Part shown: in pieces, positions 31,456 to 42,700 of the stretch
Numbering within the stretch: the stretch's first letter is position 1
How the letters are laid out: the number at the start of each line of letters is the position of its first letter
Source of the DNA: Lumbricus rubellus
Taxonomy: Eukaryota > Annelida > Clitellata > Crassiclitellata > Lumbricidae
Length of the DNA stretch: 64,000 nucleotides
NCBI GenBank assembly: GCA_945859605.1
Contig: OX243819.1
Location: 1-64,000, forward strand
Reading direction: 5' to 3'
Position numbers and translations under genes: made by a program
The notes under the pieces: model-generated
Databases searched by the model: none
Told to the model about the DNA's origin: nothing
Seen by the model: the letters and a program-made list of their open reading frames with translations, nothing else

Positions 31456-32913
31456 TATCCTGCCCGCGCCTCGTTGTTTCCTTGGGAAGAGATAAGTTCA
31501 TTTTAGCTTTGGCAGCCGACGAGTCAACATCTCTCTCGTAAGCGGTTCTCTTAGACCCGTTATTTCCAGTCGTAACATCATTAAATTGTCATGGTACACA
31601 CCTGACCTAAAGTAGGCAACTCCGCCACGGCAATTGGTCATAGTACACACTAGTCTTTTGTCGTGCCAGTCCCAAGCCTGGAAATTAAGGAGGAGGGTTC
31701 CGCTTAGGCCTTTTCTACGGTATTTACCTGTTTCCATCTTGCCACTTTGTTCCATTTCATTCCATTGAACTGCTTGAGCCAGTGCTTTTTGCCATTTTGG
31801 TAATTGTAGCGTTTTTGACCTATCCTGCCCGCGCCTCGTTGTTTCCTTGGGAAGAGATAAGTTCATTTTAGCTTTGGCAGCCGACGAGTCAACATCTCTC
31901 TCGTAAGCGGTTCCCTTAGACCCGTTATTTCCAGTCGTAACATCATTAAATTGTCATGGTACACACCTGACCTAAAGTAGGCAACTCCGCCACGGCAATT
32001 GGTCATAGTACACACTAGTCTTTTGTCGTGCCAGTCCCAAGCCTGGAAATTAAGGAGGAGGGTTCCGCTTAGGCCTTTTCTACGGTATTTACCTGTTTCC
32101 ATCTTGCCACTTTGTTCCATTTCATTCCATTGAACTGCTTGAGCCAGTGCTTTTTGCCATTTTGGTAATTGTAGCGTTTTTGACCTATCCTGCCCGCGCC
32201 TCGTTGTTTCCTTGGGAAGAGATAAGTTCATTTTAGCTTTGGCAGCCGACGAGTCAACATCTCTCTCGTAAGCGGTTCCCTTAGACCCGTTATTTCCAGT
32301 CGTAACATCATTAAATTGTCATGGTACACACCTGACCTAAAGTAGGCAACTCCGCCACGGCAATTGGTCATAGTACACACTAGTCTTTTGTCGTGCCAGT
32401 CCCAAGCCTGGAAATTAAGGAGGAGGGTTCCGCTTAGGCCTTTTCTACGGTATTTACCTGTTTCCATCTTGCCACTTTGTTCCATTTCATTCCATTGAAC
32501 TGCTTGAGCCAGTGCTTTTTGCCATTTTGGTAATTGTAGCGTTTTTGACCTATCCTGCCCGCGCCTCGTTGTTTCCTTGGGAAGAGATAAGTTCATTTTA
32601 GCTTTGGCAGCCGACGAGTCAACATCTCTCTCGTAAGCGGTTCCCTTAGACCCGTTATTTCCAGTCGTAACATCATTAAATTGTCATGGTACACACCTGA
32701 CCTAAAGTAGGCAACTCCGCCACGGCAATTGGTCATAGTACACACTAGTCTTTTGTCGTGCCAGTCCCAAGCCTGGAAATTAAGGAGGAGGGTTCCGCTT
32801 AGGCCTTTTCTACGGTATTTACCTGTTTCCATCTTGCCACTTTGTTCCATTTCATTCCATTGAACTGCTTGAGCCAGTGCTTTTTGCCATTTTGGTAATT
32901 GTAGCGTTTTTGA

Positions 32914-33149
32914 CCTAACCCTAACCCTAACCCTAACCCTAACCCTAACCCTAACCCTAACCCTAACCCTAACCCTAACCCTAACCCTAACCCTAACCCT
33001 AACCCTAACCCTAACCCTAACCCTAACCCTAACCCTAACCCTAACCCTAACCCTAACCCTAACCCTAACCCTAACCCTAACCCTAACCCTAACCCTAACC
33101 CTAACCCTAACCCTAACCCTAACCCTAACCCTAACCCTAACCCTAACCC
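32914..33149 (+). repeat. Telomeric block 3, (CCCTAA)n
   Basis: About 236 bp of perfect hexamers between the D5 3' end and a 5'-truncated E copy beginning ACGGCCATACC. Confidence 0.97.
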
Positions 33150-33354
33150 ACGGCCATACCTGTTGTTTACTTAAAGCATAGCCAATACACATGGAAGAGC
33201 AACTAACATATTAATTGGGCCTAACACGCCTCCCGCATAAGCGCAGCTCTCAGCATTTGCAGTCTGGCCGCCGTCGAGAATAGTCGATTTCGATACGAAG
33301 CGAGTTCTTTACAACTCAACCGTGTGCATTTATAACATCATTGACCTTAAAGTA

Positions 33355-33466
33355 GGCAACTCCGCCACGGCAGTTGGCCATGTTCGTCAACCTAAACAGG
33401 TCGTATAACATATTTTCCATCTAGCTAATTGTCGTGCCAGTCCCAAGCCTGGTTAAGGAGGAGGGA
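33355..33466 (+). ncRNA. Conserved structured core, family E (first copy)
   Basis: Same block order as in D and F, with the longest loop (about 63 nt) between stem strands ACGGC and GTCGT. The purine tail reads TTAAGGAGGAGGGAACC. The loop length varies between families while the flanking blocks stay fixed. Confidence 0.6.
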
Positions 33467-33875
33467 ACCCGCTTCATTAACATCAGGGGTCTATTGTTTA
33501 CCGTAAATTAGAGTGCTTGGTGAGACAGAGTGTCTTATAGGCCATATTAGACATGCACTTGAGGCTAAAGTTCTAGGCCAGATCTCTTTGAAACCTAAAC
33601 TTCTTGAAGTGCACAGTATACATGGCGCTTGTGGTGTCCCTACAGTCCGTTGGTTCTTGTCCTGCTGGTAGATGAAATCCACACCTGTTGTTTACTTGTG
33701 TTCTTCACGGTACGAGGCAATGAGTGATTGGTCCATTCTGCATAGACCCTTTCGATCATAGACACTCGTTCGGTTGAGCTTCTTAACATACGGCAATACA
33801 TCGTCATCTATCTGCTGAGAGTCCATTGTAATACTACATTTTAAGTTCTTCTCTTGATTCCATGGGGATAGCCGT

Positions 33876-33926
33876 GAGCCAGTGCTTTGAACTGAGTGTT
33901 CACGTTTATTTTTGTAAACCCTAACC
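33876..33926 (+). other. E 3' terminus
   Basis: GAGCCAGTGCTTTGAACTG, spacer, CCCTAACC. At 35717-35724 it enters telomeric block 4 as CCCTAACC-TAACCC, the same register as A, D and F. Confidence 0.55.
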
Positions 33927-33971
33927 TAACCTGCCCGAGCCTGGTGATGCTCTGTGGGAAAGGGAGAGGAC

Positions 33972-33990
33972 TTTATAAAAGCTATATAGC
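33972..33990 (+). promoter_or_regulatory. TATA-like box and GCTATATAGC palindrome, family E
   Basis: TTTATAAAAG (33972-33981) overlaps the palindrome GCTATATAGC (33981-33990). Family F has the same palindrome in AAGCTATATAGCC at 36566-36575. Possible promoter or protein site; sequence evidence only. Confidence 0.3.
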
Positions 33991-35716
33991 CTGTACAAAC
34001 CCTAACACTGACCCTAACCTTGAAGTGCACAGTATACACGGCCATACCTGTTGTTTACTTAAAGCATAGCCAATACACATGGAAGAGCAACTAACATATT
34101 AATTGGGCCTAACACGCCTCCCGCATAAGCGCAGCTCTCAGCATTTGCAGTCTGGCCGCCGTCGAGAATAGTCGATTTCGATACGAAGCGAGTTCTTTAC
34201 AACTCAACCGTGTGCATTTATAACATCATTGACCTTAAAGTAGGCAACTCCGCCACGGCAGTTGGCCATGTTCGTCAACCTAAACAGGTCGTATAACATA
34301 TTTTCCATCTAGCTAATTGTCGTGCCAGTCCCAAGCCTGGTTAAGGAGGAGGGAACCCGCTTCATTAACATCAGGGGTCTATTGTTTACCGTAAATTAGA
34401 GTGCTTGGTGAGACAGAGTGTCTTATAGGCCATATTAGACATGCACTTGAGGCTAAAGTTCTAGGCCAGATCTCTTTGAAACCTAAACTTCTTGAAGTGC
34501 ACAGTATACATGGCGCTTGTGGTGTCCCTACAGTCCGTTGGTTCTTGTCCTGCTGGTAGATGAAATCCACACCTGTTGTTTACTTGTGTTCTTCACGGTA
34601 CGAGGCAATGAGTGATTGGTCCATTCTGCATAGACCCTTTCGATCATAGACACTCGTTCGGTTGAGCTTCTTAACATACGGCAATTGCCAATTGTAACAT
34701 CGTCATCTATCTGCTGAGAGTCCATTGTAATACTACATTTTAAGTTCTTCTCTTGATTCCATGGGGATAGCCGTGAGCCAGTGCTTTGAACTGAGTGTTC
34801 ACGTTTATTTTTGTAAACCCTAACCTAACCTGCCCGAGCCTGGTGATGCTCTGTGGGAAAGGGAGAGGACTTTATAAAAGCTATATAGCCTGTACAAACC
34901 CTAACACTGACCCTAACCTTGAAGTGCACAGTATACACGGCCATACCTGTTGTTTACTTAAAGCATAGCCAATACACATGGAAGAGCAACTAACATATTA
35001 ATTGGGCCTAACACGCCTCCCGCATAAGCGCAGCTCTCAGCATTTGCAGTCTGGCCGCCGTCGAGAATAGTCGATTTCGATACGAAGCGAGTTCTTTACA
35101 ACTCAACCGTGTGCATTTATAACATCATTGACCTTAAAGTAGGCAACTCCGCCACGGCAGTTGGCCATGTTCGTCAACCTAAACAGGTCGTATAACATAT
35201 TTTCCATCTAGCTAATTGTCGTGCCAGTCCCAAGCCTGGTTAAGGAGGAGGGAACCCGCTTCATTAACATCAGGGGTCTATTGTTTACCGTAAATTAGAG
35301 TGCTTGGTGAGACAGAGTGTCTTATAGGCCATATTAGACATGCACTTGAGGCTAAAGTTCTAGGCCAGATCTCTTTGAAACCTAAACTTCTTGAAGTGCA
35401 CAGTATACATGGCGCTTGTGGTGTCCCTACAGTCCGTTGGTTCTTGTCCTGCTGGTAGATGAAATCCACACCTGTTGTTTACTTGTGTTCTTCACGGTAC
35501 GAGGCAATGAGTGATTGGTCCATTCTGCATAGACCCTTTCGATCATAGACACTCGTTCGGTTGAGCTTCTTAACATACGGCAATTGCCAATTGTAACATC
35601 GTCATCTATCTGCTGAGAGTCCATTGTAATACTACATTTTAAGTTCTTCTCTTGATTCCATGGGGATAGCCGTGAGCCAGTGCTTTGAACTGAGTGTTCA
35701 CGTTTATTTTTGTAAA

Positions 35717-35973
35717 CCCTAACCTAACCCTAACCCTAACCCTAACCCTAACCCTAACCCTAACCCTAACCCTAACCCTAACCCTAACCCTAACCCTAAC
35801 CCTAACCCTAACCCTAACCCTAACCCTAACCCTAACCCTAACCCTAACCCTAACCCTAACCCTAACCCTAACCCTAACCCTAACCCTAACCCTAACCCTA
35901 ACCCTAACCCTAACCCTAACCCTAACCCTAACCCTAACCCTAACCCTAACCCTAACCCTAACCCTAACCCTAA
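35717..35973 (+). repeat. Telomeric block 4, (CCCTAA)n
   Basis: About 257 bp of perfect hexamers, the longest block in the window, between the E3 3' end and a truncated F copy beginning at AAGGAGGAGGG, the purine part of the structured core. Confidence 0.97.
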
Positions 35974-36258
35974 GGAGGAGGGTTCCGCTTTATAATATCA
36001 ATCGGCTGATCTATGGTATTTACCTTTTCCATCACTTTGTCACTCGGTCCATTTTGAACTCCAGGGAGCAGCTTTTAATAGCATCTTTTGCTGGTCCTCT
36101 CACATATCCAGGTGATAGCCGTTACTGGGGATGCCCTGGAGAATGGGGAGAACTTCTTCTTACCGGGGGGAGACGGATCTCGAACTTCGGTAATGACCGT
36201 GATACTTTTATCTCTACATCCTTTGCAGGTCCTCCCAGGTATCCAGGTGATAAGCCGT

Positions 36259-36309
36259 GAGCCAGTGCTTTGACTGAGTGTCACTTTTATCCTTTTAAAA
36301 ACCCTAACC
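36259..36309 (+). other. F 3' terminus
   Basis: GAGCCAGTGCTTTGACTG, a T-rich spacer, AAAAACCCTAACC. Inside the array it is followed by TTACC-TGCCCG. At the array end (56629-56636) it is followed by TAACCCTAACCC. Confidence 0.55.
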
Positions 36310-36565
36310 TTACCTGCCCGAGCCTGGTGATGCCCTGGAGAATGGGGAGGACTCCTTCTTACCGGGGGGAGACGGATCTCGAACTTCGGTAATGACCCTA
36401 TATAAGTTATAACCTTTACCCCTAAGCTACTGCCACCTGTTAGGGGATTATTTACATCCTTACTTTTACTAATCCCAACCCCAATGCCTTGCTGTTTCCT
36501 TGGAGGGAGAGATAGATTGGGTGACCTATCCAAACCTGAACCCTGATCCCTAGAGCGGGCGTTAA

Positions 36566-36575
36566 GCTATATAGC
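36566..36575 (+). promoter_or_regulatory. GCTATATAGC palindrome, family F
   Basis: Perfect 10-bp palindrome, also present in family E and repeated every 813 bp. A TATATAAG box occurs separately at about 36399-36406. Function unknown. Confidence 0.25.
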
Positions 36576-36711
36576 CGCCGCGCGTCTAGTTTCATTTCAG
36601 CTTTGGCAGCCGACGAGTAAACATCTCTATCTTTTTAAGCGTTGCTCTCAGACCCGTTTCCGCCAGACAGAACATCAATTTAACATACACTTTACTGACT
36701 GACTTAGAGTA

Positions 36712-36797
36712 GGCAACTCCGCCACGGCAATAGGCCATTAAAACATCCTGTCCTGTTGTCGTGCCAGTCCCAAGCCTGGTAGAAAAGGAGGAGGGTT
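36712..36797 (+). ncRNA. Conserved structured core, family F (first full copy)
   Basis: GGCAACTCCGCC, stem ACGGC, about 34-nt loop, stem GTCGT, GCCAGTCCCAAGCCTGG, TAGAA, AAGGAGGAGGG. Present in all 25 full copies. A C-to-T change in one copy (near 40785, ACTCCGTCACGG) is the only departure I noticed and falls in the first hairpin. Confidence 0.6.
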
Positions 36798-39700
36798 CCG
36801 CTTTATAATATCAATCGGCTGATCTATGGTATTTACCTTTTCCATCACTTTGTCACTCGGTCCATTTTGAACTCCAGGGAGCAGCTTTTAATAGCATCTT
36901 TTGCTGGTCCTCTCACATATCCAGGTGATAGCCGTTACTGGGGATGCCCTGGAGAATGGGGAGAACTTCTTCTTACCGGGGGGAGACGGATCTCGAACTT
37001 CGGTAATGACCGTGATACTTTTATCTCTACATCCTTTGCAGGTCCTCCCAGGTATCCAGGTGATAAGCCGTGAGCCAGTGCTTTGACTGAGTGTCACTTT
37101 TATCCTTTTAAAAACCCTAACCTTACCTGCCCGAGCCTGGTGATGCCCTGGAGAATGGGGAGGACTCCTTCTTACCGGGGGGAGACGGATCTCGAACTTC
37201 GGTAATGACCCTATATAAGTTATAACCTTTACCCCTAAGCTACTGCCACCTGTTAGGGGATTATTTACATCCTTACTTTTACTAATCCCAACCCCAATGC
37301 CTTGCTGTTTCCTTGGAGGGAGAGATAGATTGGGTGACCTATCCAAACCTGAACCCTGATCCCTAGAGCGGGCGTTAAGCTATATAGCCGCCGCGCGTCT
37401 AGTTTCATTTCAGCTTTGGCAGCCGACGAGTAAACATCTCTATCTTTTTAAGCGTTGCTCTCAGACCCGTTTCCGCCAGACAGAACATCAATTTAACATA
37501 CACTTTACTGACTGACTTAGAGTAGGCAACTCCGCCACGGCAATAGGCCATTAAAACATCCTGTCCTGTTGTCGTGCCAGTCCCAAGCCTGGTAGAAAAG
37601 GAGGAGGGTTCCGCTTTATAATATCAATCGGCTGATCTATGGTATTTACCTTTTCCATCACTTTGTCACTCGGTCCATTTTGAACTCCAGGGAGCAGCTT
37701 TTAATAGCATCTTTTGCTGGTCCTCTCACATATCCAGGTGATAGCCGTTACTGGGGATGCCCTGGAGAATGGGGAGAACTTCTTCTTACCGGGGGGAGAC
37801 GGATCTCGAACTTCGGTAATGACCGTGATACTTTTATCTCTACATCCTTTGCAGGTCCTCCCAGGTATCCAGGTGATAAGCCGTGAGCCAGTGCTTTGAC
37901 TGAGTGTCACTTTTATCCTTTTAAAAACCCTAACCTTACCTGCCCGAGCCTGGTGATGCCCTGGAGAATGGGGAGGAATCCTTCTTACCGGGGGGAGACG
38001 GATCTCGAACTTCGGTAATGACCCTATATAAGTTATAACCTTTACCCCTAAGCTACTGCCACCTGTTAGGGGATTATTTACATCCTTACTTTTACTAATC
38101 CCAACCCCAATGCCTTGCTGTTTCCTTGGAGGGAGAGATAGATTGGGTGACCTATCCAAACCTGAACCCTGATCCCTAGAGCGGGCGTTAAGCTATATAG
38201 CCGCCGCGCGTCTAGTTTCATTTCAGCTTTGGCAGCCGACGAGTAAACATCTCTATCTTTTTAAGCGTTGCTCTCAGACCCGTTTCCGCCAGACAGAACA
38301 TCAATTTAACATACACTTTACTGACTGACTTAGAGTAGGCAACTCCGCCACGGCAATAGGCCATTAAAACATCCTGTCCTGTTGTCGTGCCAGTCCCAAG
38401 CCTGGTAGAAAAGGAGGAGGGTTCCGCTTTATAATATCAATCGGCTGATCTATGGTATTTACCTTTTCCATCACTTTGTCACTCGGTCCATTTTGAACTC
38501 CAGGGAGCAGCTTTTAATAGCATCTTTTGCTGGTCCTCTCACATATCCAGGTGATAGCCGTTACTGGGGATGCCCTGGAGAATGGGGAGAACTTCTTCTT
38601 ACCGGGGGGAGACGGATCTCGAACTTCGGTAATGACCGTGATACTTTTATCTCTACATCCTTTGCAGGTCCTCCCAGGTATCCAGGTGATAAGCCGTGAG
38701 CCAGTGCTTTGACTGAGTGTCACTTTTATCCTTTTAAAAACCCTAACCTTACCTGCCCGAGCCTGGTGATGCCCTGGAGAATGGGGAGGACTCCTTCTTA
38801 CCGGGGGGAGACGGATCTCGAACTTCGGTAATGACCCTATATAAGTTATAACCTTTACCCCTAAGCTACTGCCACCTGTTAGGGGATTATTTACATCCTT
38901 ACTTTTACTAATCCCAACCCCAATGCCTTGCTGTTTCCTTGGAGGGAGAGATAGATTGGGTGACCTATCCAAACCTGAACCCTGATCCCTAGAGCGGGCG
39001 TTAAGCTATATAGCCGCCGCGCGTCTAGTTTCATTTCAGCTTTGGCAGCCGACGAGTAAACATCTCTATCTTTTTAAGCGTTGCTCTCAGACCCGTTTCC
39101 GCCAGACAGAACATCAATTTAACATACACTTTACTGACTGACTTAGAGTAGGCAACTCCGCCACGGCAATAGGCCATTAAAACATCCTGTCCTGTTGTCG
39201 TGCCAGTCCCAAGCCTGGTAGAAAAGGAGGAGGGTTCCGCTTTATAATATCAATCGGCTGATCTATGGTATTTACCTTTTCCATCACTTTGTCACTCGGT
39301 CCATTTTGAACTCCAGGGAGCAGCTTTTAATAGCATCTTTTGCTGGTCCTCTCACATATCCAGGTGATAGCCGTTACTGGGGATGCCCTGGAGAATGGGG
39401 AGAACTTCTTCTTACCGGGGGGAGACGGATCTCGAACTTCGGTAATGACCGTGATACTTTTATCTCTACATCCTTTGCAGGTCCTCCCAGGTATCCAGGT
39501 GATAAGCCGTGAGCCAGTGCTTTGACTGAGTGTCACTTTTATCCTTTTAAAAACCCTAACCTTACCTGCCCGAGCCTGGTGATGCCCTGGAGAATGGGGA
39601 GGACTCCTTCTTACCGGGGGGAGACGGATCTCGAACTTCGGTAATGACCCTATATAAGTTATAACCTTTACCCCTAAGCTACTGCCACCTGTTAGGGGAT

Positions 39701-42700
39701 TATTTACATCCTTACTTTTACTAATCCCAACCCCAATGCCTTGCTGTTTCCTTGGAGGGAGAGATAGATTGGGTGACCTATCCAAACCTGAACCCTGATC
39801 CCTAGAGCGGGCGTTAAGCTATATAGCCGCCGCGCGTCTAGTTTCATTTCAGCTTTGGCAGCCGACGAGTAAACATCTCTATCTTTTTAAGCGTTGCTCT
39901 CAGACCCGTTTCCGCCAGACAGAACATCAATTTAACATACACTTTACTGACTGACTTAGAGTAGGCAACTCCGCCACGGCAATAGGCCATTAAAACATCC
40001 TGTCCTGTTGTCGTGCCAGTCCCAAGCCTGGTAGAAAAGGAGGAGGGTTCCGCTTTATAATATCAATCGGCTGATCTATGGTATTTACCTTTTCCATCAC
40101 TTTGTCACTCGGTCCATTTTGAACTCCAGGGAGCAGCTTTTAATAGCATCTTTTGCTGGTCCTCTCACATATCCAGGTGATAGCCGTTACTGGGGATGCC
40201 CTGGAGAATGGGGAGAACTTCTTCTTACCGGGGGGAGACGGATCTCGAACTTCGGTAATGACCGTGATACTTTTATCTCTACATCCTTTGCAGGTCCTCC
40301 CAGGTATCCAGGTGATAAGCCGTGAGCCAGTGCTTTGACTGAGTGTCACTTTTATCCTTTTAAAAACCCTAACCTTACCTGCCCGAGCCTGGTGATGCCC
40401 TGGAGAATGGGGAGGAATCCTTCTTACCGGGGGGAGACGGATCTCGAACTTCGGTAATGACCCTATATAAGTTATAACCTTTACCCCTAAGCTACTGCCA
40501 CCTGTTAGGGGATTATTTACATCCTTACTTTTACTAATCCCAACCCCAATGCCTTGCTGTTTCCTTGGAGGGAGAGATAGATTGGGTGACCTATCCAAAC
40601 CTGAACCCTGATCCCTAGAGCGGGCGTTAAGCTATATAGCCGCCGCGCGTCTAGTTTCATTTCAGCTTTGGCAGCCGACGAGTAAACATCTCTATCTTTT
40701 TAAGCGTTGCTCTCAGACCCGTTTCCGCCAGACAGAACATCAATTTAACATACACTTTACTGACTGACTTAGAGTAGGCAACTCCGTCACGGCAATAGGC
40801 CATTAAAACATCCTGTCCTGTTGTCGTGCCAGTCCCAAGCCTGGTAGAAAAGGAGGAGGGTTCCGCTTTATAATATCAATCGGCTGATCTATGGTATTTA
40901 CCTTTTCCATCACTTTGTCACTCGGTCCATTTTGAACTCCAGGGAGCAGCTTTTAATAGCATCTTTTGCTGGTCCTCTCACATATCCAGGTGATAGCCGT
41001 TACTGGGGATGCCCTGGAGAATGGGGAGAACTTCTTCTTACCGGGGGGAGACGGATCTCGAACTTCGGTAATGACCGTGATACTTTTATCTCTACATCCT
41101 TTGCAGGTCCTCCCAGGTATCCAGGTGATAAGCCGTGAGCCAGTGCTTTGACTGAGTGTCACTTTTATCCTTTTAAAAACCCTAACCTTACCTGCCCGAG
41201 CCTGGTGATGCCCTGGAGAATGGGGAGGACTCCTTCTTACCGGGGGGAGACGGATCTCGAACTTCGGTAATGACCCTATATAAGTTATAACCTTTACCCC
41301 TAAGCTACTGCCACCTGTTAGGGGATTATTTACATCCTTACTTTTACTAATCCCAACCCCAATGCCTTGCTGTTTCCTTGGAGGGAGAGATAGATTGGGT
41401 GACCTATCCAAACCTGAACCCTGATCCCTAGAGCGGGCGTTAAGCTATATAGCCGCCGCGCGTCTAGTTTCATTTCAGCTTTGGCAGCCGACGAGTAAAC
41501 ATCTCTATCTTTTTAAGCGTTGCTCTCAGACCCGTTTCCGCCAGACAGAACATCAATTTAACATACACTTTACTGACTGACTTAGAGTAGGCAACTCCGC
41601 CACGGCAATAGGCCATTAAAACATCCTGTCCTGTTGTCGTGCCAGTCCCAAGCCTGGTAGAAAAGGAGGAGGGTTCCGCTTTATAATATCAATCGGCTGA
41701 TCTATGGTATTTACCTTTTCCATCACTTTGTCACTCGGTCCATTTTGAACTCCAGGGAGCAGCTTTTAATAGCATCTTTTGCTGGTCCTCTCACATATCC
41801 AGGTGATAGCCGTTACTGGGGATGCCCTGGAGAATGGGGAGAACTTCTTCTTACCGGGGGGAGACGGATCTCGAACTTCGGTAATGACCGTGATACTTTT
41901 ATCTCTACATCCTTTGCAGGTCCTCCCAGGTATCCAGGTGATAAGCCGTGAGCCAGTGCTTTGACTGAGTGTCACTTTTATCCTTTTAAAAACCCTAACC
42001 TTACCTGCCCGAGCCTGGTGATGCCCTGGAGAATGGGGAGGACTCCTTCTTACCGGGGGGAGACGGATCTCGAACTTCGGTAATGACCCTATATAAGTTA
42101 TAACCTTTACCCCTAAGCTACTGCCACCTGTTAGGGGATTATTTACATCCTTACTTTTACTAATCCCAACCCCAATGCCTTGCTGTTTCCTTGGAGGGAG
42201 AGATAGATTGGGTGACCTATCCAAACCTGAACCCTGATCCCTAGAGCGGGCGTTAAGCTATATAGCCGCCGCGCGTCTAGTTTCATTTCAGCTTTGGCAG
42301 CCGACGAGTAAACATCTCTATCTTTTTAAGCGTTGCTCTCAGACCCGTTTCCGCCAGACAGAACATCAATTTAACATACACTTTACTGACTGACTTAGAG
42401 TAGGCAACTCCGCCACGGCAATAGGCCATTAAAACATCCTGTCCTGTTGTCGTGCCAGTCCCAAGCCTGGTAGAAAAGGAGGAGGGTTCCGCTTTATAAT
42501 ATCAATCGGCTGATCTATGGTATTTACCTTTTCCATCACTTTGTCACTCGGTCCATTTTGAACTCCAGGGAGCAGCTTTTAATAGCATCTTTTGCTGGTC
42601 CTCTCACATATCCAGGTGATAGCCGTTACTGGGGATGCCCTGGAGAATGGGGAGAACTTCTTCTTACCGGGGGGAGACGGATCTCGAACTTCGGTAATGA

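Larger units (their letters stand above)
31194..32915 (+). repeat. Array D: 365-bp non-coding unit, one truncated plus four full copies
   Basis: D1 31194-31455 (5'-truncated), D2 31456-31820, D3 31821-32185, D4 32186-32550, D5 32551-32915. The unit starts TATCC-TGCCCGCGCCTCG, almost the 5' end of element A, and ends GAGCCAGTGCTTTTTG ... GACC. Much of it aligns with family F (AGCTTTGGCAGCCGACGAGT, the structured core, and GGTATTTACC onward), so D looks like a compact relative of F. One substitution (CTCTTAG for CCCTTAG near 31548) marks D2. A 122-codon minus-strand frame spans the unit, but 365 is not a multiple of 3 and no family is recognisable. Confidence 0.85.
33150..35724 (+). repeat. Array E: 888/899-bp non-coding unit, one truncated plus two full copies
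   Basis: E1 33150-33926 (5'-truncated), E2 33927-34825, E3 34826-35724. E1 lacks an 11-bp stretch (GCCAATTGTAA region) present in E2 and E3 near 34684 and 35583. Units start TAACC-TGCCCGAGCCTGGTGATG and end GAGCCAGTGCTTTG ... CCCTAACC. An internal telomere-like patch (CCCTAACACTGACCCTAACC) lies near 34000. The unit carries the structured core, a TATA-like TTTATAAAAG and a GCTATATAGC palindrome. Minus-strand frames of 63-65 codons are not convincing genes. Confidence 0.85.

Noticed and set aside
31187..33192. Repeated 122-codon minus-strand ORF in array D
   Set aside because: It overlaps the structured RNA core, the unit is not a multiple of 3, and no protein family is recognisable.
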